A stretch of 64,000 nucleotides of DNA from Flavobacterium endoglycinae (GCF_017352115.1 NZ_CP071448.1:4066001-4130000), one strand, 5' to 3'; counted from the first letter of the stretch, positions 16,941-25,461 are shown. Made by a program: numbers and translations. The notes: a model not told the origin generated them from the sequence alone.

Positions 16941-16977
16941 GTAGAGATGCACTAAAGCGCACCTCTACGTCGTTTTT
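16941..16977 (+). terminator. hairpin with T run after the Crp/Fnr gene
   Basis: GTAGAG-A-TGC and GCA-C-CTCTAC (16941-16968) pair with one mismatch and are followed by CG and six T's. It sits between convergent genes and also resembles a widespread GTAGAGACGCA-type bacterial repeat. Confidence 0.65.
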
Positions 16978-17597
16978 TATTTTTTCTTCCCTACAAAACG
17001 AATCACAGAACCCGTTCCGTTATGGAATAAACCTTCGTTGAGTTCGATTTCTTTTTCTTCTAATTCAATGATTTCATAATTAGAAAAATCAGCTTTTATT
17101 TCTTCTATTGAAAATAAAGATTCAATGTCTTTTGGTCCGCCAACTTTTTCATTTTTGGTTACATATTCTAAATGCTTTTTGCTAAAAGCTTCAAAAATTA
17201 GAATTCCATCTTTGCGTAAAAGATTATCAAGCTGTTTATGAATTTTAGATTTTATAGCAGCAGGAAAGTGTGCATAAATTAACCCAATGGCATCAAATTG
17301 TTCATTTTGAAAATCTAAAGTTTCCAATTCGCCAACCTGATAATCGATTGAAACATTATTGTTTTTTGCTAAAAGAAGCGCTTTGTTTCTGCCTTCTTCA
17401 CTAATATCAAAAGCCGAAACTTGCCAGCCTAATTTTGCAGCAAATATGGCATTTCGACCTTCGCCTTCAGCAGGAAAAAGTATGGTTCCAGTTTCTAATT
17501 TTTCAATTTGTTCTTTTAAGTAATTGTTGGGTGCTGTGCCGTATGCAAATTCTTCATTTTTGTAACGATCGTCCCATCTTTGAGTCCAGGTGTTCAC
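16977..17597 (-). CDS. class I SAM-dependent methyltransferase (TehB-like)
   Basis: 206 residues. The start WTQRWDDRYKNEEFAYGTAPN and the SAM-binding loop LFPAEGEGRNAIFAAKLGW (residues about 40-58) match the TehB/thiopurine-methyltransferase-like group, followed by SAFDIS and GLIYAHFP. Substrate unknown; tellurite, selenite or thiol methylation is known in relatives. No signal peptide. It is convergent with the Crp/Fnr gene and not obviously part of the nitrate block. Confidence 0.85.
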   Translation of the reverse strand: MNTWTQRWDDRYKNEEFAYGTAPNNYLKEQIEKLETGTILFPAEGEGRNAIFAAKLGWQVSAFDISEEGRNKALLLAKNNNVSIDYQVGELETLDFQNEQFDAIGLIYAHFPAAIKSKIHKQLDNLLRKDGILIFEAFSKKHLEYVTKNEKVGGPKDIESLFSIEEIKADFSNYEIIELEEKEIELNEGLFHNGTGSVIRFVGKKK

Positions 17598-17733
17598 TAA
17601 TAATTTAATTAAATTTTTAAAAACAATTTAAGAAATCCAAGTTTCTTCAATTTTATCTATAATCCATTTTGGATTCACTTTTAAAAATAAAAATGTAATT
17701 CAAATATAAATATTTTGCTATAGAATTTAGGAC

Positions 17734-17773
17734 AAAAAAATACCCTCTTTCAAAACCTGAAAAAGGGTATTTT
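17734..17773 (-). terminator. intrinsic terminator of the 17812-18177 gene
   Basis: The arms ATACCCTCTTTC and GAAAAAGGGTAT pair around a short loop. On the - strand the stem is followed by a run of T's, just past the stop of the small gene. Confidence 0.8.
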
Positions 17774-17811
17774 GTATAAAATTCGATTATAAAATTGCTT
17801 TGTATTAAATC

Positions 17812-18177
17812 TTAACCAACAAGTTTTGTTAGTCCGCTGTTTACATCAATTTCTGCAAAATGATGTTTTCCCATAACGATAAGTAATTTGTCTGTATTAT
17901 AACCAACGTATCGTATTTCGGGATTTCCAACTTTTGGTTTTCCGCAAACAGAAATTACATTGGTCTGCCATTTCAATTTACTTCTTTTGTAAGCAGATAT
18001 GGTTTGTAAATCATTTTCAACATAATAAATCATGTTGTTTTTTTTGATTCCTCTTTTTTGAGTTTTTGCAAAATTTATTTCTGAGCCTTTTGAAATTAAA
18101 GCGTCATTAATTTTTTGCGCAATACCAGTTTGGGTAACCATAAAGGTTAGCATAGATAATTTTAGAAATGGTTTCAT
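17812..18177 (-). CDS. small exported protein of unknown function
   Basis: 121 residues with a likely signal peptide (MKPFLKLSMLTFMVTQTGIA, cut about residue 20). The rest is soluble and beta-rich (NMIYYVENDLQTISAYKRS, ISVCGKPKVGNPEIRYVGY). I do not recognise the family. It has its own terminator and lies after the porin gene with its terminator between, so it is probably a separate transcript. Confidence 0.7.
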   Translation of the reverse strand: MKPFLKLSMLTFMVTQTGIAQKINDALISKGSEINFAKTQKRGIKKNNMIYYVENDLQTISAYKRSKLKWQTNVISVCGKPKVGNPEIRYVGYNTDKLLIVMGKHHFAEIDVNSGLTKLVG

Positions 18178-18248
18178 TTGGGATAGGATTTGGGGTTCAC
18201 AATCGTTTCAAATATAGATAATTAAACCATATAAACAACTTTTAGAGA

Positions 18249-18292
18249 TAAAAAAAATACCCATTTCCTATTTTAGGAAAAGGGTATTTTAT
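18249..18292 (-). terminator. intrinsic terminator of the porin gene
   Basis: AATACCCATTTCCTA and TAGGAAAAGGGTATT pair with one mismatch. On the - strand eight T's follow the stem, about 25 nt past the porin stop. Confidence 0.85.
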
Positions 18293-18314
18293 AGATGTTA
18301 ATTTTGAAGAAAAT

Positions 18315-19583
18315 TTATTTTTTCCAGCTAAAAATTTTAGGATTTACAGAAATCATTAACCAAGCCCAATTGTTGGTGTGATTAGCATCTCCATTTTTAA
18401 TAAATTCTAAAGTTTTAGAACCAAACATTTGAGAATAACCTCCTGTTATTGTAATGTCTTTTTTGAAATTATATCCAAAAGTTGCATCAATCTCTGTTCC
18501 TAAATAAGAATTTAATTTTTCATTTAAAGGTGTAACTACATCAGCAGCAGCTAAAAATACGTGCGGAATTAAAGCAAATTGCCATTTGTTTGTATTGTAA
18601 TTTAATTTAAGGAATGCATCCTGTAAACCCACACTATTTAAGTGATTGCCAACATAGAAGTAATCCATGTAACCATTAAAACCGTGATTGGTTCCAAAAA
18701 TGGGATTGAACGATTTGATTACAGTACTTCCGTCATTTGTAGATTTTCCTGATAAAAATTCATAGCCTAAACCTAATTTAAAAGCTTCAGTTATATTGTA
18801 ACCAAAATTAGCTGCAGCATTCCATGCGCTTACTTGTAAATCGTTACTTTTTCCAGTTTGTCCGTATACCCAAAAATTAGTGTCTATTTTGCTTGTTTTA
18901 TATGCTACATAAGGTCCAAAAGTTTGTTTGTAATCAACTATTAGTTTGTTATCAGGATTTGGGTTAGGAGCATATTCATAACCTGTATTCAATACTAAAA
19001 AACTTGCACCTAAATGTTCATTAAATTGATTGTGGTACCATGCATATTGTAATGTTTTGTAATTAGATACGGTGTAAGGTGTTTGTATAATGTTTTCGGC
19101 TGTTGAATTGTAAGCACCACCAAAATCTAATTTTTGGGTTTCTGTATGAAACGAAACCGTTAATGCATCGTGACTTTCAGCTTGCTGAGCCCAATCTTGT
19201 TCTCCTAAAATACGCTGGTTATCATATGAAAGTACTTGGCGTCCCATTCTTGCACTCCATTTTTCCGTGAAGTTATATTGTGCCCAAGCTTCAAAAACAG
19301 CGACTCCATTTTTATCAGCAATTGCGGTTGGAGTAACATCTCCCCAAGTTCTAGTATTTTGAAGAGTTAATTTTACAATTAAATCTTCTTGTTTGTAATT
19401 GAAATTTAAACGCGAACGCTGTGAAATTTGAGAAGTTCCTTTTTGTCCTTCTTGTAAAAGTTGCTTGTAACCGTTGCGATATTCAAAACGTGGCCTGATC
19501 TGTAGGTTAACATCTAATTCTTGTGCCTGAAGTTCGAAACTTAATCCTGCGATAAGTATTAAAATTAGTTTAAGTTTTTTCAT
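18315..19583 (-). CDS. outer-membrane porin of the alginate-export family, nitrate cluster
   Basis: 422 residues with a signal peptide (MKKLKLILILIAGLSFELQAQ). The mature part is a chain of amphipathic beta strands starting LQIRPRFEYRNGYK, with SRLNFNYKQEDLIVKLTLQN and WSARMGRQVLSYDNQR, as in alginate-export-type barrels, and ends in a Trp/Lys-rich strand. Family members form outer-membrane channels. It directly follows narK, so it probably lets nitrate or nitrite cross the outer membrane; that substrate is inferred from position. An FNR-like palindrome lies 54 nt upstream and suggests it can be switched separately from narK. Confidence 0.82.
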   Translation of the reverse strand: MKKLKLILILIAGLSFELQAQELDVNLQIRPRFEYRNGYKQLLQEGQKGTSQISQRSRLNFNYKQEDLIVKLTLQNTRTWGDVTPTAIADKNGVAVFEAWAQYNFTEKWSARMGRQVLSYDNQRILGEQDWAQQAESHDALTVSFHTETQKLDFGGAYNSTAENIIQTPYTVSNYKTLQYAWYHNQFNEHLGASFLVLNTGYEYAPNPNPDNKLIVDYKQTFGPYVAYKTSKIDTNFWVYGQTGKSNDLQVSAWNAAANFGYNITEAFKLGLGYEFLSGKSTNDGSTVIKSFNPIFGTNHGFNGYMDYFYVGNHLNSVGLQDAFLKLNYNTNKWQFALIPHVFLAAADVVTPLNEKLNSYLGTEIDATFGYNFKKDITITGGYSQMFGSKTLEFIKNGDANHTNNWAWLMISVNPKIFSWKK

Positions 19584-19636
19584 AAAATGGTTATGTTTAA
19601 TCGAGGGTAAATTTATAAGAAAAAGCCGTCTTTTTT

Positions 19637-19654
19637 ATATGATTTTAATCATAT
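19637..19654 (-). promoter_or_regulatory. FNR-like palindrome upstream of the porin gene
   Basis: ATATGATTTTAATCATAT is a perfect 18-bp inverted repeat. Its core TGAT-N4-ATCA equals the FNR consensus TTGAT-N4-ATCAA except at the outer bases. It lies in the 94-bp narK-porin gap, 54 nt before the porin ATG. Confidence 0.55.
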
Positions 19655-19677
19655 TTCTAATTTTTTTTAATCTCAGT

Positions 19678-21165
19678 TTAATATGCAGGCTCTAGTTTTG
19701 CTTTACTTATTTTAACTTCTTTCTCTTTAGATAGTTGTGTGATAGTGTAATGCATCCAAACTAGGCAAATAGTTGAAAAGATTAGAATAAAAATCCATGA
19801 ACTTGACCAGATTCCAGTTGCCGTTAATAAATATCCGAAGATAATTGGACCAAAGAATCCGCCTAAACCGCCAATCATTCCGACCATTCCGCCTACAACA
19901 CCAACTTCATTTGGGAAATATTCTGGAATATGTTTGTAAACCGCTGCTTTCCCAATTCCCCAAGAAATTCCAATTAGAATTACTAAAATCAAGAAAACCC
20001 ACATATTGGCATCGAATTTAATAACTGTTACACCTTTTGCAATTAGTTCTTTTTTGGCAACGCTTTGATTTTGAGATACAACTACATCCTGCCAGCTTGA
20101 AGTGGTTGGGAAAATAGCATTTTCAGATCCAGCTGTACTTGTTTTTTGTGTAATGGGATATTCTTTATCACCAACTTTTACCGTTTTATTGCTAATTTCG
20201 TTTACTACACCTTTTTTAGCGGCTAAGATTCCAGGACCAGAAGTGGTAATTTCCATTTTAGGAATTGATAATAAAGCACTTAAAATTACAGATGAACCCA
20301 AAACCCAATACATTACTTTTCTCGCTCCGAATTTATCTGATAAATAACCTCCAAAAGCTCTAATTACTCCAGAAGGCAAACTGAACATTGTGGCAAATAA
20401 ACCTCCCATAACCAAACTAGTTTGATACACGTTCATGAAGTTTGGCAATAACCATTGAGAATAGGCTACAAAGCATCCAAAAACTAGGAAATAATAAGCT
20501 CCAAAACGCCAAACTCTTTGTGATTTTAATGGCGTAAGCATTTGAGAAACAGATTTTCCATTGCTTTCTATTTTTTTATTTTGAGCGAAAATTAAAAAGG
20601 CAATTCCGATTACGACTAATGAAACGGCATAAATTACAGGAAGTATTTTCCACCCATTTTGCGGGTCGTCAATGGAAAAATGATTTAATAATGAAGGTGC
20701 TAAAAAGGTCGTAATTGCTGCGCCGGCATTTCCCATTCCGAAGATTCCAAGTGCGCGACCTTGCCATTCTTTTGGATACCAGATTGAAGTATAACCAATT
20801 CCGACAGCAAAACTAGTTCCGACCATTCCGAATAAAAAGCTTAGTAAAGCAAACATCGCGAAACTGTCAGCGTAGGGAAGAAGGAAGAGCGGAATTGAAC
20901 AAAGCAATAATAAAAGTGAAAAAACATATTTTCCGCCAAATTTATCCGTCAAGATTCCGATTGGCAAACGCATAATTGATCCAGTTAAAATTGGAATACC
21001 TAAAAGCCATCCCACTTGAATTACATCCCAATGGAAAATTCCGTTATCAACTAAAAAGGTTACCAAAACCCCGTTTAAAGTCCAGCAGGCAAAACACACT
21101 GTAAATGCCAATGTGTTCAAAAATAAAATTTTGTGTGATTGCGATAGTGAGTTTGTATTTTTCAT
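19678..21165 (-). CDS. narK: NarK-type nitrate/nitrite transporter (MFS, NNP family)
   Basis: 495 residues, 12 predicted membrane helices of the major facilitator superfamily. NNP signatures are SFAVGIGYTSIWYPKEWQGR in the N-half and GGMVGMIGGLGGFFGPIIFG in the C-half. It moves nitrate into the cytoplasm or exchanges it for nitrite. Between helices of the C-half there is an extra hydrophilic stretch of about 85 residues (303-390), so the protein is longer than typical NarK (about 450). The gene lies before the porin gene and after the NarL-like regulator, and its promoter has the shared operator plus a TACGTA palindrome. Confidence 0.94.
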   Translation of the reverse strand: MKNTNSLSQSHKILFLNTLAFTVCFACWTLNGVLVTFLVDNGIFHWDVIQVGWLLGIPILTGSIMRLPIGILTDKFGGKYVFSLLLLLCSIPLFLLPYADSFAMFALLSFLFGMVGTSFAVGIGYTSIWYPKEWQGRALGIFGMGNAGAAITTFLAPSLLNHFSIDDPQNGWKILPVIYAVSLVVIGIAFLIFAQNKKIESNGKSVSQMLTPLKSQRVWRFGAYYFLVFGCFVAYSQWLLPNFMNVYQTSLVMGGLFATMFSLPSGVIRAFGGYLSDKFGARKVMYWVLGSSVILSALLSIPKMEITTSGPGILAAKKGVVNEISNKTVKVGDKEYPITQKTSTAGSENAIFPTTSSWQDVVVSQNQSVAKKELIAKGVTVIKFDANMWVFLILVILIGISWGIGKAAVYKHIPEYFPNEVGVVGGMVGMIGGLGGFFGPIIFGYLLTATGIWSSSWIFILIFSTICLVWMHYTITQLSKEKEVKISKAKLEPAY

Positions 21166-21184
21166 AGTACTTGTTATTTTGATA

Positions 21185-21206
21185 TAAAAGTAAGTACTAT
21201 AACTTA
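21185..21206 (-). promoter_or_regulatory. narK promoter with TAAGTT-N4-TACTTA operator
   Basis: On the - strand TAAGTTATAGTACTTA (21206-21191) has one mismatch from the operator found at moeA and nirB. It runs into TACTTTTA (21192-21185), a near match to the -7 element TAnnTTTG, which is 20 nt before the ATG. Confidence 0.6.
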
Positions 21207-21243
21207 GTAAAAACCTGCTAAAACGCAGTTTTTGAAAAATATT

Positions 21244-21259
21244 TACGTATTTATACGTA
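21244..21259. promoter_or_regulatory. TACGTA-N4-TACGTA palindrome upstream of narK
   Basis: TACGTATTTATACGTA is a perfect inverted repeat with the same TTTA spacer as the other operators but TACGTA half-sites. It lies between the response-regulator stop and narK. Single TACGTA sites also stand upstream of the response regulator (21954, 21987) and of nirB (28317, 28361, 28383). It may be the site of the NarL-like regulator. Confidence 0.5.
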
Positions 21260-21265
21260 TTTTTT

Positions 21266-21925
21266 TTAGATTAAAGAATACTCAGCCGCCTTATTAGAAA
21301 GTTCCATTAAGTTTTTTACTTTAAGCTTTTTCATCAAGTTGAAACGGTGTACTTCGGCAGTTCGTTTACTAATATCTAAGGCTTCGGCGATTTCTTTGTT
21401 TCCTTTTCCTGATAATAAAAGAGTAAGGATTTCTTTTTCTCTTTTTGTAATCATCATTTCTTCTCCTAGAGTTTGCTTAGGTTCTAATGATGCAGAAGAA
21501 TTTGTCAATTGTCCAATTAAAATAGAAGAAATATCTCCGCTGAAATATTTTCCTCCAGCAGAAACGCTATGAAGTGCTTTTAAAAATTCTTCTTTGCTTG
21601 AACCTTTAAGTAAATAACCATCGGCTCCAGCTTTTATAGATTTTAAAACATATTCTTCTGATTCGTGCATCGAAAGCATGATGATTTTTACGTTGTTATT
21701 CTCGCTTCTAAGTTTTTCTACTAGTTCTATACCAGTCATGTTAGGCATACGAATATCGGCTATAAGTAAATCGGGTTTTGTCTCGGCAACAACTTCAAGT
21801 GCGTCAACACCATCAATAGCTTCGCCTACAACCTCAATGTTTGCTTCGTTTTCCAGTAAAGATTTGATTCCGTCTCTAACAAAAACATGGTCATCTACTA
21901 ATACTACACGAATGATATTGCTCAT
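21266..21925 (-). CDS. NarL/FixJ-family response regulator
   Basis: 219 residues. The receiver domain (1-120) has the acidic pocket DD at 11-12, phospho-acceptor Asp57 (LIADIRMP) and the conserved Lys in GYLLKGS. The C-terminus (about 150-219) is a LuxR-type helix-turn-helix (LTLLLSGKGNKEIAEALDIS, RTAEVHRFNLMKKL). The histidine kinase at 22476-24287 has a NarX-like sensor and is the likely partner, giving a nitrate-responsive pair. The two genes are separated by a 550-bp repeat island. Confidence 0.93.
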   Translation of the reverse strand: MSNIIRVVLVDDHVFVRDGIKSLLENEANIEVVGEAIDGVDALEVVAETKPDLLIADIRMPNMTGIELVEKLRSENNNVKIIMLSMHESEEYVLKSIKAGADGYLLKGSSKEEFLKALHSVSAGGKYFSGDISSILIGQLTNSSASLEPKQTLGEEMMITKREKEILTLLLSGKGNKEIAEALDISKRTAEVHRFNLMKKLKVKNLMELSNKAAEYSLI

Positions 21926-22087
21926 AGTTTACTTAATTTAGATTCTAGATTTTTACGTATATTCATCTATAAAGAAGACGCTAATATACGTACTTTTTTT
22001 AAAAGTAAATTCCAATATTAAAATTCTAATGTTGGAAATTCCAAATTCCAAATGTTGATGTGCCCAACTTTGTCAAAGTTTGGTTTT

Positions 22088-22211
22088 CAATTGCCTCCAG
22101 CTTTAGCTGGAGGTTTTGTATTTAAGACAAAGGGCTTTAGCCAAATTTACGTTTGGCTAAAGCCTTTTTTAGGTTTGTTTGCTGACCTCCAGCTAAAGCT
22201 GGAGGCAATTG
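22088..22211. repeat. nested palindromic repeat element (CCTCCAGCTTTAGCTGGAGG)
   Basis: A 26-bp sequence (22088-22113: CAATTG, then a hairpin CCTCCAGCT-TT-AGCTGGAGG) is repeated as a perfect inverse at 22186-22211. Between them GGCTTTAGCCAAA and TTTGGCTAAAGCC (22133-22164) form a further hairpin followed by T6. Three stacked palindromes make it a strong fold on either strand and a possible terminator for the kinase transcript. Confidence 0.9.
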
Positions 22212-22257
22212 ATTTAGATTGTTTTGTAAATGAATAAACGAAAACGTCTTTTGAAAC

Positions 22258-22385
22258 CGTTTGCCCGCGAGAGGGATAGGAGCTGGCTACCGAAGTAGCG
22301 CGGATAGCCCGACAGCATTAGAGAAAGTGGGCGAATGTAGACAAAGTTTGTTTGCCCACTTTTTCTAATGGTGGCTCGCCCTTAT
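22258..22385 (+). repeat. GC-richer inverted repeat with a motif of the RNA-like family (copy B)
   Basis: GAGGGATAG (22271-22279), a hairpin GGCTAC-CGAA-GTAGC and GATAGCCCG (22303-22311) give a shortened version of the motif at 10889 and 34536. It is followed by long inverted arms ATTAGAGAAAGTGGGC (22317-22332) and GCCCACTTTTTCTAAT (22354-22369). Base composition is clearly higher in G+C than the surroundings. Confidence 0.6.
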
Positions 22386-22475
22386 TAATTAGATAATGAG
22401 TCAATTTGAAAATTAGATAATTCTTTTAAACGTCATTTTAAGTAATTATCTAATTGGCACATTATCTCAATTATA

Positions 22476-24287
22476 TCATTTCAAAATGGGAATGTTGAAT
22501 GTAATTCTGGTTCCTTCGCCTGGAATGGAGTTCATGAACACGCGGCCGTTGATGTATTGGATTCGTTCTTTCATGAATAAAAGTCCCATTCCAGATTCGC
22601 TGTTGCGTTTTTTGTCGACTGAATTGACGTCGAAGCCTTTTCCGTTGTCGTCTACGATGATACTTAAAAGTGTTTCACTATGCGAAAGTTGTACAATAAT
22701 ATGAGATGATTCGGCATATTTTATGGCGTTGTTGATGGCTTCTTGCGTAAGTCTGTAAATGTTGATTTCGATTAGTGAATCTAAACGTCGGTCAAAATCG
22801 GTTTTGTTGTAGAATAGGATTTCTTTTCCGGTTAATTTGGAAAGTTCCTGAGTCAATTTTGAAAGTGACGAAACGATTCCGTGATCGCTTAATTCTGGTG
22901 GCATTAAGTTGAAAGTCGCCGTTCTTACGCCTTTTATAATATCCAAAGAAAGCTTCTTTAAATACTCGATTTTTTGTTCCGATTTTTCTCTGTCATCCAG
23001 ATTGATACTTTCTAAACTGAATTTTAAACCTGTAAGCATTTGACCAATTCCGTCGTGGATTTCTTTGGCGATTCTGTTTTGTTCGTTTTCTTGATTTTCA
23101 ACGATTTTACTTGAAATAATCTTCTGTTGATTGATTTTTTCAGTTGTGTTTTCAAGATTCAAACGTTCGACTTCGCGTTGCGCTTTTTTACGTTCAGTGA
23201 TGTTGAAGCAAACAATCAAAAGTTCCAGTTCGTCTTTTTTAATCATTACGGGAACCATTGACAAATCGAGCCAAATTTCTTTTTCGTCTTTATTTACAAT
23301 TTTGATTTCGCCCTGCCAGCCACTTCTTTGTTTTTCGAAAATAAGACGATCAAAATTAACTTGTTCTTTTTCATCTTCAGTTAAAACTTCAGAGAATTTT
23401 TTGTTGGATGAAAACTTGGTGTAATTTAAAAGTTTGGCAAATTTTTCTCCAATATGAATGATCGAACCGTCTGGTGAAATTCGGCAATACAGTAACGTAT
23501 TTTCCATCGCGTAATTGAGCGATTTTAATTCTTTTACAGAGTTTTCTTTGATTTCGGAGATGATTTCGGTGTTGTATGCCAGTTTTAAAGCTTTCTTTTC
23601 AGAAGATAAAAGCTTGGCAATTAACCTTTCGATTTTCTTGTTGGTTGGTTTGAAAATGAAAAAGAATTCCAAAAGCAGAACCAGTAATGTAAAACCGAAA
23701 ATCCAATATTCGATTCGGCGTTGTTCGGTTACTTTTTCGTGCGCTTCAAGATCATATTGTGTAACAATCTGATTCATTTTCGAAAGGAAGATGCCTTCGT
23801 TTTCTAAAATAGTTTGAACCAGTTTTTGATTTTCTGAGATTGATTTTTTTTGTTGTAAATTCAGCAGAAAAGAATTCGTTGTTTCTGCAATTTTACTGAA
23901 AATCGGGTTGATTTCCAGATACAATTTATTTAGCGTTTCGCTTTTTTCTTTTGGAAAAGCCAAACTATCGTTTCCGTTTTCTAATGCGTTTTGGTTTTTC
24001 TTCCAAAGTTCTAAAACTTCTTTTAAGTGCGAAGTTTTGTTGGCTGTAGCCGAATCAGAAACGTAATGTAAAATCAGAACTTCTTTGACGATTTTCTGAC
24101 TCAACATTCTCTGTTTTCCAGAAAAATTGATAATCTTAGAATCACTTAACTGCTGATTCAGATTGTATTGAACCAGAAACTGACTAACAATTATGGTTAA
24201 GGCAATAGTAAGAAGCGCAAAAAAATACAGTCGTCGTAAATTTTTGAAAGTGATTTTTTCTGCAGCTTCCTGATTGCTTTTCTTCAT
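22476..24287 (-). CDS. NarX-like sensor histidine kinase with PAS domain
   Basis: 603 residues. Membrane helix 1 (about 21-40), a periplasmic domain of about 150 residues, helix 2 (about 193-213), PAS domain (about 255-365), HisKA_3 dimerisation domain with phospho-acceptor His411 (EIHDGIGQ) and a C-terminal HATPase (EAINNAIKYAE, DDNGKGFD). The periplasmic start NFSGKQRMLSQKIVK resembles the nitrate-binding P-box helix of NarX/PilJ-type sensors. It would phosphorylate the NarL-like regulator in response to nitrate or nitrite. It starts 6 nt after DUF4202, so the two are co-transcribed. Confidence 0.9.
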   Translation of the reverse strand: MKKSNQEAAEKITFKNLRRLYFFALLTIALTIIVSQFLVQYNLNQQLSDSKIINFSGKQRMLSQKIVKEVLILHYVSDSATANKTSHLKEVLELWKKNQNALENGNDSLAFPKEKSETLNKLYLEINPIFSKIAETTNSFLLNLQQKKSISENQKLVQTILENEGIFLSKMNQIVTQYDLEAHEKVTEQRRIEYWIFGFTLLVLLLEFFFIFKPTNKKIERLIAKLLSSEKKALKLAYNTEIISEIKENSVKELKSLNYAMENTLLYCRISPDGSIIHIGEKFAKLLNYTKFSSNKKFSEVLTEDEKEQVNFDRLIFEKQRSGWQGEIKIVNKDEKEIWLDLSMVPVMIKKDELELLIVCFNITERKKAQREVERLNLENTTEKINQQKIISSKIVENQENEQNRIAKEIHDGIGQMLTGLKFSLESINLDDREKSEQKIEYLKKLSLDIIKGVRTATFNLMPPELSDHGIVSSLSKLTQELSKLTGKEILFYNKTDFDRRLDSLIEINIYRLTQEAINNAIKYAESSHIIVQLSHSETLLSIIVDDNGKGFDVNSVDKKRNSESGMGLLFMKERIQYINGRVFMNSIPGEGTRITFNIPILK

Positions 24288-24293
24288 ATCTTT

Positions 24294-24878
24294 TTACAAT
24301 CCTAAAGAAGCTTTTATTAGATTTAAGTTCTCTTCAGAATATTTGATTTTTAAAGCTTCCTGATGTCCTTTGTCTGACATTTTATCCCAAGTTTTCTTGA
24401 TGATGTTTTTCAGTTTTTCTTCATCATGTTTTTCAACGAAAGGTTCTAAGTAATATTCTAAAAACACCAAACAAATTACATCTTCAAGTAATTGCGTTTC
24501 AGCATCTTTTTTAAGCAGTTTTTTTTCGATTAAGAAAGAAACACGATCTATGAAAGTTTGGTCGTATCCCGCTTTTTCTAATATTCCAGCGGTAGTTTTT
24601 GCGTGGAATTTTTTAAGTTCTTCTCTCCATTTTAAATAACCCACACGATCCATTGGATAGGATTCGCGAGCGACTTTCCATCTGCAAATGTGCTGAGCTT
24701 TGGAAGCAATCTGAACTTGTTCTGAAGCATTTGGCTCAAACTGCATCAGTCTTTTATACATCCTGTTTGAATACAATAATTCTTTTGGATATTCTTTGTT
24801 TTGGTCTAATTCGATATTTGGATCTTGAGCGTTTTCGGCATCTATCCATTCGCTTGCTTTTTGAAAAGGTGTACTCAT
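24294..24878 (-). CDS. DUF4202 protein, nitrite reductase cluster
   Basis: 194 residues, all-helical, cytoplasmic. Conserved blocks are ASKAQHICRWKVARESYPM, GYLKWREELKKFHAKTTAGI and LLEDVICLVFLEYYLEPF. The pattern of His, His and Glu-Asp recalls an HD-type phosphohydrolase fold, but no exact HD motif is seen. From memory DUF4202 genes often neighbour siroheme nitrite reductase genes; here it lies between nirD and the NarX-like kinase. A role in nitrite reductase maturation or nucleotide signalling is possible but unproven. Confidence 0.85.
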   Translation of the reverse strand: MSTPFQKASEWIDAENAQDPNIELDQNKEYPKELLYSNRMYKRLMQFEPNASEQVQIASKAQHICRWKVARESYPMDRVGYLKWREELKKFHAKTTAGILEKAGYDQTFIDRVSFLIEKKLLKKDAETQLLEDVICLVFLEYYLEPFVEKHDEEKLKNIIKKTWDKMSDKGHQEALKIKYSEENLNLIKASLGL

Positions 24879-24981
24879 TTTTTGGTTGGATAATAGATTT
24901 CAAAGATACGGAATTAAAGTTTTTTTCTGCCACGAATTCAATAATGATTGTTTGTTTTTGCGACAGATTAAAGTTTTTTCC

Positions 24982-25064
24982 GCCACGAATTCACGAATTA
25001 AAACGAATTAGATTGGTGAAATTAATGACACAAATTTGAACACAATCATTCGTGAATTCGCGAC
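24982..25064. repeat. GCCACGAATTC palindromic element, copy b
   Basis: GCCACGAATTCACGAATT (24982-24999) and ATTCGTGAATTCGCGAC (25048-25064) are imperfect inverted ends. A second, truncated left arm lies at 24929-24940. It fills the nirD-DUF4202 gap just past the nirD stop. Confidence 0.75.
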
Positions 25065-25083
25065 GAAAAAAATATTTATCTAA

Positions 25084-25461
25084 TCAATCAATAAACCCTA
25101 CAAAAACTTCATCTTCAACAATCTTAACGGGATACGTGGCAATGCTGTAATCTTCGCCGTTTAAATTCGAACCATCAACAAGTGAAAAGGTTTTTTTATG
25201 CATCGGGCAAGCAATTTTCGGAATATCATCGGCAGAACCTGTCATTCCTCTTGAAAGAACCATTTCCATTTTATGCGGACATGCATTTTGGCAAGCGTAC
25301 CATGCGTCACGGCGTGCGAAATTAAAAATCGCAATTTGTTTGTTTTTGTATTTGATACAGCCTCCTCGGTTGGTTGGAAAATCTTCTACTTTACCAGCTT
25401 TGAACCAAATTGTTGCGTCGCTTGCGTGAACTGTTTCGTATTGATTTAAGATTTCTTCCAT
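25084..25461 (-). CDS. nirD: nitrite reductase small subunit NirD (Rieske-type)
   Basis: 125 residues. The Rieske-like fold keeps both ligand pairs, CPH (ACPHKMEM) and C-x2-H (CPMHKKTF), so it should hold a [2Fe-2S] cluster, unlike E. coli NirD, which lost them. It supports electron transfer in NirBD. It follows nirB on the same strand; the 287-bp gap holds MITE-like copy 2. Confidence 0.93.
   Translation of the reverse strand: MEEILNQYETVHASDATIWFKAGKVEDFPTNRGGCIKYKNKQIAIFNFARRDAWYACQNACPHKMEMVLSRGMTGSADDIPKIACPMHKKTFSLVDGSNLNGEDYSIATYPVKIVEDEVFVGFID

Noticed and set aside
22052..22237. 61-codon + strand frame
   Set aside because: It lies entirely within the nested palindromic repeat.
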